A DNA stretch of 40,053 nucleotides. It comes from Paraburkholderia susongensis (GTDB taxonomy: Bacteria; Pseudomonadota; Gammaproteobacteria; Burkholderiales; Burkholderiaceae). The notes beneath the pieces were generated by a model. That model was not told the origin of the DNA, did no database searches, and saw nothing but the letters and a program-made list of their open reading frames with translations. Shown here piece after piece: positions 6,686 to 15,510 of the stretch. The DNA lies in assembly GCF_900177725.1 (NCBI RefSeq), contig NZ_FXAT01000023.1, forward strand, positions 1-40,053, written 5' to 3'. A program made the translations under genes and the position numbers. Numbering within the stretch: position 1 is the first letter of the stretch; the number at the start of each line of letters is the position of its first letter.

Positions 6686-7254
6686 TCAGTAGCGCACGCG
6701 CTGCTGAAACGTGTTGTCGATATAGACATCGATTGCGCGCGGGTTCTGTGCCTTCTGCCACTGGACCGCATCAAAGACGGTCACCGAATACTGGTCGTCG
6801 TTGGCATACGAGCCGACGGTGTACGAGCCGATGGCCGTGCCGACGCAGGCGCGCATGCCCAGTTCGCCGGATTGCTGTGGAGTTCCGGATAGCGTGTATG
6901 CACTACTGCCGAAGCTGTATCTGTTTGATCCCGTCTTCTTCACGCCCTGCACTACGTAGAGATCATTTGCGGCAGGCTTGAGCGGATCTGGACATGGGTC
7001 ATACGGGTCGCTGACCGGATTTGCATGCGCACTGCCGTCGTTGCCGTCGGCAAGGTCGCAGGTCGGAAACGGCCTTCCGTGGTAGAGGTCGTCATAAAGC
7101 TGGGTGATCGGCTCAACGCACTCCGCGACGCCCTTGGGCCCACCATTTAGCCATACTCACTGGCTCCGGCGTATCCGGAGCCGGCCAGCAATGCCGAAAA
7201 CACGAGACCGTGCAGGACAACGCGGCTGATATGTGGTCTAGAAGGGATTTTCAT
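6686..7254 (-). pseudogene. Exported protein gene broken by a frameshift near 7156
   Basis: A signal peptide is encoded at 7147-7254 (starting MKIPSRPHISRVVLHGLVFS, with a cut site near GYAGA) but reaches a TAA at 7147-7149 after 35 residues. The adjacent frame is open from 7156 down to 6686 and encodes a plausible secreted Cys- and Asp-rich domain (CVEPITQLYDDLYHG, FPTCDLADGND, YDPCPDPLKPAANDLYVVQG) of about 156 residues ending TFQQRVRY. That frame has no good start of its own. A single-base change in phase near 7156 would join the two into one protein of about 190 residues. The start overlaps the ssb stop. The break may be a real mutation, a sequencing error or, less likely, recoding. I did not recognise the family. 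Confidence 0.6.
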
Positions 7255-7663
7255 TCGAGTCGTCCTGATCGTCATGGCCGAGGGTGGATCCATCGGATTG
7301 ATTGGTATGTGCGGAGCCAGTCGCGCGCTCCCGGTCGAGAAACTGCATGGAAGATGCAACGATTTCTGTTGAGTAACGATCGCTGCCATCCTGGGCTTGC
7401 CATTTCCGCGTCTTGATGCGCCCCTCGATGAACACCGACGATCCCTTTTTCAGGAGATTGGCGGTATCAGCAAGGCGCCCGAAGAACGACACACGATGCC
7501 ATTCGGTCTGTTCCTTCATTTCGCCAGATGCCTTGTCCTTGTATCGATCGGTCGTCGCGAGACGGATGTTTGTCACCGCGTCACCGCTCGGCAGCTGACG
7601 CGTTTCCGGATCGGCACCCAGATACCCAATCAGTTCGACCCTGTTAAGTGAAGCCATTTGCAT
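7238..7663 (-). CDS. ssb: Single-stranded DNA-binding protein
   Basis: The product is a 141-residue SSB. The OB fold covers about residues 4-107, starting MQMASLNRVELIGYLGADPE and including the conserved TEWHRVSFFGRLAD section and GRIKTRKWQ. The variable linker is short, and the C-terminus is the acidic tip DDQDDSNENPF, ending in Pro-Phe as needed to recruit replication proteins. I chose the ATG at 7661-7663, five bases after GGAG; the ATG at 7655-7657 is the alternative. Plasmid SSBs help host SSB with incoming single strands. The gene sits in the tail of the transfer cluster and overlaps the next gene by a few bases. Confidence 0.93.
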   Translation of the reverse strand: MQMASLNRVELIGYLGADPETRQLPSGDAVTNIRLATTDRYKDKASGEMKEQTEWHRVSFFGRLADTANLLKKGSSVFIEGRIKTRKWQAQDGSDRYSTEIVASSMQFLDRERATGSAHTNQSDGSTLGHDDQDDSNENPF

Positions 7664-7670
7664 GTACTCC

Positions 7671-8114
7671 CTAGTGAGAAATAAGCCGCAGCGCGATATC
7701 TGCCGCGGCAACCAGTGAACCGCCGATCACGGCACAGGCCAGGCAGGTGAGCGCCCGACTGATGTACTGTTTCTTGTCGTCAGTTCGACGTTCTGCGACG
7801 ATCGACTCAACCACGTCGACCAGGCGTGTCCGCGCTTCCTCCGTCGCATGTGCGGCCACCGCGCCGATAAGCGTTTCGCGCATCGCCCCAACTTCCTTGA
7901 CGGCCGCAGCCATCTGAGCGATACGGCCATCCAGCACTGCGACTGCCTTGTCGGTCTGCTCAGCAAACCGAAGCGTCGCCAGCTGGCCACCGCTTTCAAT
8001 TGCTGAGCGGGCATCCGGAATAGCTTTCATCAGTGCCGCTACGTCTTCACGCAGCGTGTACAACTCGCCGAGTGCTTCAGCGAGCAGCGCGTCCCGTACG
8101 GTCGTTTCGGACAT
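7671..8114 (-). CDS. Coiled-coil protein with one C-terminal membrane span
   Basis: The 147-residue product has a long helical body rich in Ala, Glu and Arg (residues about 5-115), likely coiled coil, and one hydrophobic segment near the C-terminus (LTCLACAVIGGSLVAAADIA). This topology, a cytoplasmic coiled coil with a tail anchor, resembles the small proteins that follow StbB in several conjugative plasmids (StbC position) and MobB-like anchors. The start ATG (8112-8114) is seven bases after the stop of the StbB-like gene, so the two form a unit. Assignment as StbC-like rests on position only. Confidence 0.55.
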   Translation of the reverse strand: MSETTVRDALLAEALGELYTLREDVAALMKAIPDARSAIESGGQLATLRFAEQTDKAVAVLDGRIAQMAAAVKEVGAMRETLIGAVAAHATEEARTRLVDVVESIVAERRTDDKKQYISRALTCLACAVIGGSLVAAADIALRLISH

Positions 8115-8121
8115 GACGCGC

Positions 8122-8820
8122 CTACTTGATGAGAGCCTTGAACACGGCATCGAGCTGGGTCGTCACACCAGCCGCAAGCCGCTTGATCGATACCATCCGG
8201 GCAAGCCGTTGCCGTTCCTCCGGGTCAGTCGTTTCCCGGATCAGTGCCTTGTAATCCGTCGGATCCGTCAAGACATCTGCAATGCTTTGCTGGCTCTCGG
8301 CGATCTTCGCGAAGATCTCGTTTTCATACATCACGGCGTCCCGACGCAAGGTGAAGCCTTTGTGTGCCGCGTGAAAATTGAACAATGCAGAGAATCGGTC
8401 TTCCACCGTGTGCTTTGGGTCGACCATGTTGAACAGGACACGGATGCGCGTCCGGTCAACTCCGATGTCGTCAGCGAGCGCTGCGATCGTCGAGATGGTG
8501 TCGCGCTCCTGCTTCGCATCAGGCACTGTCGGCACCACAAACAGGTCGAAGTCTTCGTGCGAGCCGTCGTAGCTTTTCATCAGGTTCACGAAGTCTTCGA
8601 CGTTTGATGCGCCGATGTCGACAACAGCGTCGTCAACGGTCAGCAAGTGCTCCTGGATCTCGCCGAACTGTTCACCACGCACGGCGGGGCCGTCCGTGCC
8701 ATCCGAATTGATCGACTCAACAGCGATGATTGGGGCATTGTTGAGGCGAGGTGCGAGCAGATGACGCGCGACGGTGCTCTTGCCGACGTTGCCAGAGAAG
8801 TTGATAACAGCGATTTTCAT
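8122..8820 (-). CDS. StbB-like ParA/MinD-family ATPase
   Basis: The 232-residue product begins MKIAVINFSGNVGKSTVARH, a P-loop of the form GNVGKST (residues 10-16) that lacks the second lysine-glycine pattern of standard ParA. This start is typical of StbB of R388, which works in conjugation and plasmid positioning. The Walker A-prime/B region is seen in DDAVVDIGASNVEDFVNLMK. The ATG at 8818-8820 follows AAGGAAT; a longer frame to 8856 is less well supported. It lies between the LPD7 gene and the coiled-coil gene in the transfer cluster, so a role in transfer is more likely than partition. The plasmid has a second ParA-type protein at 31890-32513. Confidence 0.8.
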   Translation of the reverse strand: MKIAVINFSGNVGKSTVARHLLAPRLNNAPIIAVESINSDGTDGPAVRGEQFGEIQEHLLTVDDAVVDIGASNVEDFVNLMKSYDGSHEDFDLFVVPTVPDAKQERDTISTIAALADDIGVDRTRIRVLFNMVDPKHTVEDRFSALFNFHAAHKGFTLRRDAVMYENEIFAKIAESQQSIADVLTDPTDYKALIRETTDPEERQRLARMVSIKRLAAGVTTQLDAVFKALIK

Positions 8821-8861
8821 GGTGTGAGATTCCTTAGAGGCGGATACAGAATTCAAGCGAG

Positions 8862-10409
8862 TTACCGGCTGATTTCCATGCCGGGATCGCTGGTGGTGTG
8901 ATCCGGCTGGGCCGGTGCCGCTGGTCTCGATTGCTGCGGCGAGTTGCGCTCAAAGAACGCGCGGCGAGCTGCTTCAATCGACTGCTGGGAAGCTGTAGGT
9001 GCCGGAAGATCTTTCGCGCCGACGACCCGCTCACTGAATTCCGCGCGGCATCGGTCCTGCACGGAGGCTGGCAGTCCATTGAGTTTGGCTTCCATGACGA
9101 GACGTGCAGCTGCAACCGAGGGTGAGACGTTTGGTGTGTGGATGGCATGTCGGGCCGCTTCGAGCAGTTCGCGTGCGCGATCATCCGGCTCATAACCAAC
9201 CGTTTCGACGCCCGCGAGCTCGGCGGCTACCCACGCTTTGCGACTCAGTTCGGCCGACGTCGTGGTGGTATGCGTATGCGCGATCGTCTGTGCCTCGCTC
9301 TGGATCTCACGCGCCCGCTCCTCCCGCATCGCCCTAATCAGCGATTCAGGGGCGGTGTCTACCCGCACGGGCTCCGGGGCAGCTGCTGCGGGTCGCTCGC
9401 GTGTGGCCATCGGCACATCGGCCGCTTCAATAGTGTTCGTTGGCGTGACGGCGGTTTCCCGGTCGGCCGCGCCAATACGCATCTCCTGCCGGGCGACCTC
9501 GAGCAATGCGCGATCAGCCGGCTTCGGAGAAAAACCGCGTGTCTCCATCCCGGCGACCTGAGCCGCGATCCACGCCTGGCGACGGAATTCCTCGGAGCCC
9601 TTGAGCTCGAGCACGCCCCAGTTCTTCGCCTGAGCGACCTCGATCATGTGCGAAATGATCTTGCGGTCGTTACTGTCCGTCGCGAGCGACTTGCCTTTGT
9701 CCTCGAAATGCACAGTCTCGCTCTTGCGGTCGAGAAACTTGCCTTCGTGTGCGACGTACTGAGCGGCTACCCGTTTCGGCACCTCGTAACCGCTCTTCTG
9801 GAATACCGGATCGACCTTCGCCGAACTGCGCGGCCCGCGAGCCATCTCAGCCCGTTCCCCAGCTGCGGCGCCGGCCGCTGCCGGCTCTTCGTCGCGATCC
9901 GGTTGCGGGCGCACGTTCCTGGCCAGGCTGGCCGTCTCGCGCAGCATCGCTTCGACTTCGGCACGGTCACTCTGGCGAGCAGCCTTTGCACGCGCCAGAT
10001 CTGCAGCGCTGAGCCCGTCGATCGGCCTCGTCGGATCGTTGGCCGCTTCCTGTGCATCAGGTTCGTTCGCCGGCGCACGCAGTGTGTCGGTGTCGAAGTC
10101 CTGCAGCTGCGGCGCAGGTGTCGTGTTGTCGACGTCTCGATAGATACCGTGGTCGGCCGCCTGGCGACGCAATTCGAGCGAAACGTCGGTCTGCGGATCG
10201 ACGAAATCGGGCTGAGGCGCATCGATGCCCGATTCTCGCCACGCATCCGCAGCCACATACCAGTCGTCGGCCGCGATGTCACGCAGCGCGCCAACTGCCG
10301 AGTCAAACCCGTCTTTATCGGTTCGCCAGTCGAGTGAGGCCAGCTGCTCGCGCACCGTGTCAGCACGTTCGCGCAATTGTTCGGGACTGTGTAATTCAAT
10401 GCTGTTCAT
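8862..10409 (-). CDS. LPD7-domain protein of the transfer operon, 515 aa
   Basis: The product is cytoplasmic with a charged, low-complexity N-terminal part. An LPD7-type domain follows at about residues 215-315 (QYVAHEGKFLDRKSETVHFE, SNDRKIISHMIEVAQAKNWG, GSEEFRRQAWIAAQVAGMET). A second, partial copy of its helix-turn segment lies at about 395-445 (SAELSRKAWVAAELAGVETV). The relaxase of this plasmid ends in a related domain, so both may bind the same partner or DNA structure. The start ATG overlaps the coupling-protein stop by four bases (ATGA). Proteins of this type often accompany conjugation genes, but their biochemical role is not established. A Pro/Gln-rich tail closes the protein. Confidence 0.7.
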   Translation of the reverse strand: MNSIELHSPEQLRERADTVREQLASLDWRTDKDGFDSAVGALRDIAADDWYVAADAWRESGIDAPQPDFVDPQTDVSLELRRQAADHGIYRDVDNTTPAPQLQDFDTDTLRAPANEPDAQEAANDPTRPIDGLSAADLARAKAARQSDRAEVEAMLRETASLARNVRPQPDRDEEPAAAGAAAGERAEMARGPRSSAKVDPVFQKSGYEVPKRVAAQYVAHEGKFLDRKSETVHFEDKGKSLATDSNDRKIISHMIEVAQAKNWGVLELKGSEEFRRQAWIAAQVAGMETRGFSPKPADRALLEVARQEMRIGAADRETAVTPTNTIEAADVPMATRERPAAAAPEPVRVDTAPESLIRAMREERAREIQSEAQTIAHTHTTTTSAELSRKAWVAAELAGVETVGYEPDDRARELLEAARHAIHTPNVSPSVAAARLVMEAKLNGLPASVQDRCRAEFSERVVGAKDLPAPTASQQSIEAARRAFFERNSPQQSRPAAPAQPDHTTSDPGMEISR

Positions 10410-12064
10410 GCTTCAACTGCCTCCTTGATGTTGACGATGGCCATGACCTCGTTGAAAGACGGCATCAGCTGGCACAGGGCCTGCACGATCTCGTCCTGAT
10501 TGGTGATGTCGGCCGCCTGCAGGAAATCCATCTCGCCCTCCTGTACGGAACGGATGTCGGTAGCGACCGATGCGGTCCCTGGCGCGGCAAGGCCGGACGA
10601 GGCATTGAAGAACGCCTCGATGTCGACCTCTGGCACCTCAATCGACAGCTCGCCCCGCACAAGTGCTGCGTCTTCGAGCTGGACCTGATTCGGTATCCGT
10701 TCGCCAAGTGCTTTCAGTGACGGACTGACGGACTTGAGCCGGTCGATGAACAGCGGATCGCTGTAGAAAAATGCCTTCTCGCAGAGGATCGGCTTGCAGT
10801 TTTCCAGCGTGATGATTTCCTGGCTCTTCGGGAGCTCCTTGAGCTCCTGCGCCATCATCAACGCGCGTTTCTGGTCCGACTCGTTGTCGGTGCGGGTCGA
10901 TGAGCGGCCGCCCCGGCTGCGCCCCTTCGATTTCGAAACCATCGTGAAATAGCCCAGGGTGCGCTCGTAGGCTTCCGCATCGTCCTGCTCGCGTGGCGGA
11001 TACAGGATCTGCATACCGTGATTGGTCAGCAGGGAGCGCGTGCCATGCTTGCCATAGAGAACGTCGTCCTCGAGCTGTGAAATGCTCTGGAAGATCGTCA
11101 GCAACCGGAGGTTGTAGCTGGCGATGAACGCCGATCCGGCCGCGATGATGCCCACGCGACCAATCGCCGCGAACTCGTCGAGCACCAGCAGGCACTGGTA
11201 CTTCAGATCCGGATTGTCGGCTGCCTGCTCACGCAGGTTGAGCTTGATCAGCTGCGAGAAGAACAGGTTGATCAGTTCGGGCGCATCTTCGAGTTTGTCG
11301 GGCTGAACGCCGAAGTAAATCGAGGTGCGTTTCTTGCGTACGTTGTCGAAATCAAAATCGGACGCACTGGTCGCCGCGTCCACCACCGGATCATCGAAGA
11401 TCTGCAGTGGTGCCGTGAATGTCGACAGGATGTTGCCGATGACGTTGTCACTCTGGTTCATGAAGCGCTGCAGAGCGTCACGGCACTGCAGGCTTAGTGC
11501 CGGAAGATTGCCGTCTGGCTTCGAACGTGTTTCCAGAATCTTCTTGATATGCTCCTTGACGGGCTTCCCTTTGCCCGAGGACTGACGGAGGATTTCGCCA
11601 AGCGTGCACGGCAGCTCAGGCGTCTGCAGCAGATAGAGCGCAAGGCCGACGAACAGGTTGCGCGCCAGATCGTTCCAGAACTTCGTTTTCGCGTCGACTC
11701 GGCTTGACCAGAACGTCTGGCCAATTGAACGGACTTCGCTCACGTGGAATCGCGCCGGACGCTTTTTCACCGCATCAAACACGTTCCAGCGGTGCGTTCT
11801 GCCCTCTTCCGAGAACGGTGCGAACAGGAACACGTCCTGCCCGTTTTTCTGCCGGAACAGCGATGTATATTTGAAGTTTTCAAGCTTCAGATCCAGCACA
11901 ACAACCGAATCGGGATAGGTGAGAAGATTCGGGATGACAATGCCCACCCCCTTACCTGATCGCGTCGGTGCGGCGAGTGCGACAAACTGCTGGCCGCGAT
12001 ACGTCAGATAGCCCAGCTTCGAATGCCGGCCGACGAGGATGCCGGGAAATTTCTTCGCGCTCAT
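10406..12064 (-). CDS. virD4: VirD4/TraG coupling protein, ATPase module (second half of a split gene)
   Basis: This 552-residue protein is the cytoplasmic ATPase part of a type IV coupling protein. Walker A is APTRSGKG (residues 32-39) and Walker B is LLVLDEFAAIG (about residue 295). FGVQPDKL and the ITIFQS-like segment LLTIFQSISQLED match the TraG/VirD4 core. Membrane spans are absent; they are encoded separately upstream (12061-12417). The ATG overlaps that gene's TGA by four bases and has a GGAGGA ribosome site six bases upstream, so translation would restart here. The two products add to 670 residues, a normal length for a one-piece VirD4. The next gene (LPD7) again starts in an ATGA overlap. 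Confidence 0.9.
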   Translation of the reverse strand: MSAKKFPGILVGRHSKLGYLTYRGQQFVALAAPTRSGKGVGIVIPNLLTYPDSVVVLDLKLENFKYTSLFRQKNGQDVFLFAPFSEEGRTHRWNVFDAVKKRPARFHVSEVRSIGQTFWSSRVDAKTKFWNDLARNLFVGLALYLLQTPELPCTLGEILRQSSGKGKPVKEHIKKILETRSKPDGNLPALSLQCRDALQRFMNQSDNVIGNILSTFTAPLQIFDDPVVDAATSASDFDFDNVRKKRTSIYFGVQPDKLEDAPELINLFFSQLIKLNLREQAADNPDLKYQCLLVLDEFAAIGRVGIIAAGSAFIASYNLRLLTIFQSISQLEDDVLYGKHGTRSLLTNHGMQILYPPREQDDAEAYERTLGYFTMVSKSKGRSRGGRSSTRTDNESDQKRALMMAQELKELPKSQEIITLENCKPILCEKAFFYSDPLFIDRLKSVSPSLKALGERIPNQVQLEDAALVRGELSIEVPEVDIEAFFNASSGLAAPGTASVATDIRSVQEGEMDFLQAADITNQDEIVQALCQLMPSFNEVMAIVNIKEAVEA

Positions 12065-12417
12065 CGACGTTCCTCCACGAGGCCCGACTTCCGGATCTCC
12101 TGCAGGTTCGCGAACCGCGCGCTGCCGTGGAGCTCACGCGGGCGATTGGCCTTCATCGCCAATATGACGGGAATCAGCAGCGGCACAGCCGACACCAGTA
12201 CCGACAGCGCCGTGCAGGCGACAAGCACCTTCTTGATGGCAACGATATGACCGTACGCTACCCAGTATCGGTAGAGGGTCGTCACACCGACAACCGAGCT
12301 GGGAAGCTTCTCAAGTTGCGCGAACAGCGTCGCGCCGGCGAACTGGCCCGCCACCGCGAAGCCTGTCATCACAGCGGCACCGCCCAGGACACCCACGAGG
12401 ATCTTGGCCGGTTTCAT
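12061..12417 (-). CDS. VirD4/TraG coupling protein, membrane module (first half of a split gene)
   Basis: The 118-residue product has the two N-terminal membrane spans of a coupling protein (about residues 6-28, ILVGVLGGAAVMTGFAVAG; and about 66-86, VACTALSVLVSAVPLLIPVI). The first cytoplasmic segment follows (NRPRELHGSARFANLQEIRK), then SGLVEERR and a stop. In one-piece VirD4 proteins this segment runs directly into the ATPase domain that here starts as a new gene at 12064. Nothing seems to be missing between the two parts. The ATG (12415-12417) overlaps the virB11 stop by four bases. The two proteins would have to assemble in the membrane to form a working coupling protein. Confidence 0.85.
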   Translation of the reverse strand: MKPAKILVGVLGGAAVMTGFAVAGQFAGATLFAQLEKLPSSVVGVTTLYRYWVAYGHIVAIKKVLVACTALSVLVSAVPLLIPVILAMKANRPRELHGSARFANLQEIRKSGLVEERR

Positions 12418-13472
12418 GCTCGCCCCCGCTGCATCTTCCACTTCTCAACCGGATCGAAATAGAGTTCCGTCATGCGTTTGGAGCCCTTCTCCATGAACAA
12501 CACAACGTCGATCGTCCGGCGGACCTCGTTCAGCACGAAATTCCAGTCGAGATTCAAGCCGACAGGGCTTTGCTTGATGAGCGTCGCGACACGAGGAAAC
12601 GCCGAAATGCAGTCGTTCGCATGAACCGTCGTCAGGCCGCCCTGGTGACCAGTGTTAAGAAGAGACAGGTAGTCCCACGCCTCGTCGCCCCGCAGCTCGG
12701 CGAGGTACACGCGATCGAATTTCATGCGCAGCGAGGAGCGCACGATTTCGCGCGCCGGCAGCGCGTCGCTGTAGAACATATGAACGTGGTTCCAGTGATA
12801 CGGCAACGTCAGTTCGTGAACGTCTTCGATCGTGCCGACGCAGGTATCGTGCGGCACCATATCGGCCAGTGCCTTCATTACCGTCGTCTTCCCGGATCCG
12901 GTCCCGCCGATCAGCATCATGTTGAGCCGGTTGTCGATCGCGAGCTGAAAGAAGCGCGTCGTATCACGCGTCCTCTTCGCCTCGAGCATGTCGAGCTCGA
13001 ACTCCTTCAGAACGATGTCTGACGGCACATCGAGATTCGGAGACACGTCTCGATACCCTTCGAACGACCCGAAATCATGAAGTTGATCGATGGTGAAGCG
13101 TTTGTCGCTTGGAATCCGGATCGTGAGTGACACCGTACCTGGCTCGATGGCCGGCGGAACGAGCACCTGACCGCGTTCGCCGTCCGGCAGCGTGATAGGC
13201 TTGATTGGATCCTGAGCCGAGATCTGCCCTTTCTTGTCGAAAATAACCAGGGCGTTAGCGAGCTTTTGCATCCGCGCGAGCGTGCATTCAGGAACCTCGT
13301 GACGTTCCCACCCGTCTTTCGTCTCCGTCGCGATTTCGCCAGGACGATTGACCTTTACCTCTGTGACACCTTCGACCGCCATGAACCGCGCGATGCCCGT
13401 CTGACGCATAAGGCTGCGTACTGTCGCTGACCTGTCATCGTCATCGAAAGGAATGACCAGTGCGTCGTTCAC
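12414..13472 (-). CDS. virB11: VirB11 traffic ATPase
   Basis: The 352-residue product is a cytoplasmic hexameric ATPase that drives the channel and pilus. The N-terminal domain includes GVTEVKVNRPGEIATETKDG. Walker A is GGTGSGKTT near residue 185, the Asp box follows as GTIEDVHEL, the Walker B-like ELRGDEAWDYL holds the catalytic region, and the His box is NTGHQGGLTTVHAND. All family motifs are intact and the length is normal. The start overlaps the virB10 stop by four bases and the stop overlaps the coupling-protein start in the same way. Confidence 0.96.
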   Translation of the reverse strand: MNDALVIPFDDDDRSATVRSLMRQTGIARFMAVEGVTEVKVNRPGEIATETKDGWERHEVPECTLARMQKLANALVIFDKKGQISAQDPIKPITLPDGERGQVLVPPAIEPGTVSLTIRIPSDKRFTIDQLHDFGSFEGYRDVSPNLDVPSDIVLKEFELDMLEAKRTRDTTRFFQLAIDNRLNMMLIGGTGSGKTTVMKALADMVPHDTCVGTIEDVHELTLPYHWNHVHMFYSDALPAREIVRSSLRMKFDRVYLAELRGDEAWDYLSLLNTGHQGGLTTVHANDCISAFPRVATLIKQSPVGLNLDWNFVLNEVRRTIDVVLFMEKGSKRMTELYFDPVEKWKMQRGRA

Positions 13473-14707
13473 TGTGCCCTCCCCACGTTGCCCTGGACGA
13501 GCTCGTACTGGCTCGAAAAATCGATGTCCCGCGCGACGTAGATATAGGTAATCGTGCCCTGATTGACGTAACCCGTAGGCGGAATATTGATCGTGTTCCG
13601 CAGCGCTTCGGTTGCGACATCCTGGGTCGACTGCGACGTGTTCGAAAGGGAAATGGTCGCGCTGTTGCTGCCGACAGTCTTGTTGGCGAAGGCCTGTCCG
13701 AAGTCTCCAACCAGCCCGACCATCAATGCGCCGCCGAAACGTTGCCAGAAGTGATTGTCGACGTACGCATCAATGCCGCTGCCCCCGAGCGGATCAGTAA
13801 CCGGAGAATCAAGCGGAATAGTCACGCTACCGTCGTCGATTCGCGTGTACATCGCAAAGATGCGGGCCTGTCCCTGTACAAGGGCCGACCGCTGCTCACC
13901 CATTGCAATAGCACCTTTGCGGATCAGCAGTGTCTTTCCGTTAGCGGAGTACACGTCCTTGATAATTTCGCACGACGTCCCGCCCGGATAGGTCGAGACG
14001 ATCTTTGAGCTGTCGCACGGAATCATCGTGGTCTTTCTCAGCAGATATGTCAGATCCGGCAGGAAAGAGGCTCGAACCATCGGCGCGCGAGAGTTGGCCG
14101 AGACAGCCATCTGCTCGTCGAGTGCATTCTTTCCGCTAGAAGCGCCGCTTCCGCCCAACAGCGTCGCCGAGCTGGTCGAGCCCGCGGTATCGTCAGCCGC
14201 CTTCGCCTTGTTGTCCTTGGTGTCAGCCGTCATGACCATCACGCCAGCTTCCAGCCGGCGCGCGGCCGGCGTTTGCACCGGATGGCCATTCCCGGATTGT
14301 TGTCCACCGGCCGACGACGATTGTTGTGCGACGGACGCGGTGGACGTGCTATTCGACGCACCTGTGGCGTCTTTTGCATTGCCAGCGTCGGCCGGTGCCG
14401 GAGTTTGTGCTGCGGCCTGCGCATCCTCCTGCGCCTTGATCCGGGCTTTCGTGCCCTCCAGATCACCGGTCGCATCAGATTTTTGTGCCGAGTCCTTCGG
14501 CCTTGCCCGTTCTTCCGCCCTTTCCGCTTCCTTCTGGTCTGACAGGCGCTTGACGAACATCGCCGTCGCGCCTGCTAACACAGTCGTGGCCATCAGTGCC
14601 ACGGCAGCCAGCACTACCTTGTTCATCCTGGTGCGTTTTTGCCCAACGATCGACGGAATACCGCGCTCTTCGGCCGGTGCTGCATGGATTTCATTGGCGT
14701 CCGTCAT
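13469..14707 (-). CDS. virB10: VirB10 channel protein
   Basis: The 412-residue product spans both membranes in VirB-type systems. It has a short cytoplasmic start and one membrane span at about residues 30-52 (VVLAAVALMATTVLAGATAM). A long periplasmic linker rich in Ala, Asp, Gln and Ser follows. The C-terminal TrbI/VirB10 domain runs from about residue 190, with LTYLLRKTTMIPCDS, LIRKGAIAMGEQ, and near the end PPTGYVNQGTITYIYVARDI. The linker has more Ala/Gln than Pro, unlike the Pro-rich VirB10 of Agrobacterium. It overlaps virB9 and virB11 by four bases each. Confidence 0.95.
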   Translation of the reverse strand: MTDANEIHAAPAEERGIPSIVGQKRTRMNKVVLAAVALMATTVLAGATAMFVKRLSDQKEAERAEERARPKDSAQKSDATGDLEGTKARIKAQEDAQAAAQTPAPADAGNAKDATGASNSTSTASVAQQSSSAGGQQSGNGHPVQTPAARRLEAGVMVMTADTKDNKAKAADDTAGSTSSATLLGGSGASSGKNALDEQMAVSANSRAPMVRASFLPDLTYLLRKTTMIPCDSSKIVSTYPGGTSCEIIKDVYSANGKTLLIRKGAIAMGEQRSALVQGQARIFAMYTRIDDGSVTIPLDSPVTDPLGGSGIDAYVDNHFWQRFGGALMVGLVGDFGQAFANKTVGSNSATISLSNTSQSTQDVATEALRNTINIPPTGYVNQGTITYIYVARDIDFSSQYELVQGNVGRAQ

Positions 14708-15510
14708 TTGCCTTGCTCCTTGGTGATCCGCACCATGCCGGGCACAGTTGATCCGCCCGCGTTGTACATGCCATCGGGCGAATACCCGTCGTTACGGATA
14801 CCCATTACAGAGTTGCCGAGTCGAATAACGAACTGACTCGACACTTCATGGACAACGACCGTATCGCCGTCCATGTGATAGTTCGCCAGTGCTTCGGCGC
14901 CGTCCGGAAGGATGGTGAAGATCCGCGGCAGATCGCGGCCGGTTGCATAGCGGAAGTAAGTGAACAACCCGTCGTCCCAAACGGCCGTCGGTGCAAGCGC
15001 ATCGTCACCACGCTTCGAGTACGCGTCGTTTCGATGCAAGGACAACGCGCTGGCCGATTTCCCGATGCTGTCGGCCAATGTGCGTTTCTTTGCAGCGTCG
15101 GCCGCCTCTTTCGCACGTGTGTCCGGGTAATCGAACCGCAGCACCCAGGTTGTCGGCTGGCCGCGTTTCGCCGTGACCAGCGAAAAGGTGTAGGTACGGC
15201 GGTTCGTCGCAATCATCAGATTCGTGTCAGGACGAACCTGCGTCGGCTTGATGAGGATCCAGTTCTTGTTCGAGCCCGCGTCCCACGCCTTGCCGTCGCC
15301 CATGCCGGCACCCTTGTCCTCAATGAACTCACCCGGCTCGAGCTGGATCATTGCAGCCTTGCCACTGGCCGTAGCGACCTCATAGACCTCGTTCTGGTCA
15401 TAAATGGCACACTGAATATGCTCGTCCGTGCCGCACGGCCCGGGAATCACATGCGCGACCGCCGGCGACGCCGCAACGGCGAGTGCCACCATCATCGAAA
15501 GTCGACTCAT
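14704..15510 (-). CDS. virB9: VirB9 outer-membrane core protein
   Basis: The 268-residue product begins with a signal peptide (MSRLSMMVALAVAASPAVAH). It has the CagX/VirB9 pattern: an N-terminal beta domain (QNEVYEVATASGKAAMIQLE, NWILIKPTQVRPDTNLMIAT), a middle linker, and a C-terminal domain that binds VirB7 (DDGLFTYFRYATGRDLPRIF, VVHEVSSQFVIRLGN). With VirB7 and VirB10 it forms the 14-fold ring at the outer membrane. The start overlaps the virB8 stop by four bases. Confidence 0.94.
   Translation of the reverse strand: MSRLSMMVALAVAASPAVAHVIPGPCGTDEHIQCAIYDQNEVYEVATASGKAAMIQLEPGEFIEDKGAGMGDGKAWDAGSNKNWILIKPTQVRPDTNLMIATNRRTYTFSLVTAKRGQPTTWVLRFDYPDTRAKEAADAAKKRTLADSIGKSASALSLHRNDAYSKRGDDALAPTAVWDDGLFTYFRYATGRDLPRIFTILPDGAEALANYHMDGDTVVVHEVSSQFVIRLGNSVMGIRNDGYSPDGMYNAGGSTVPGMVRITKEQGK

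Noticed and set aside
9138..10337. Plus-strand frame of 399 codons opposite the LPD7 gene
   Set aside because: It is Arg-rich and low in complexity, caused by codon bias of the real minus-strand gene.
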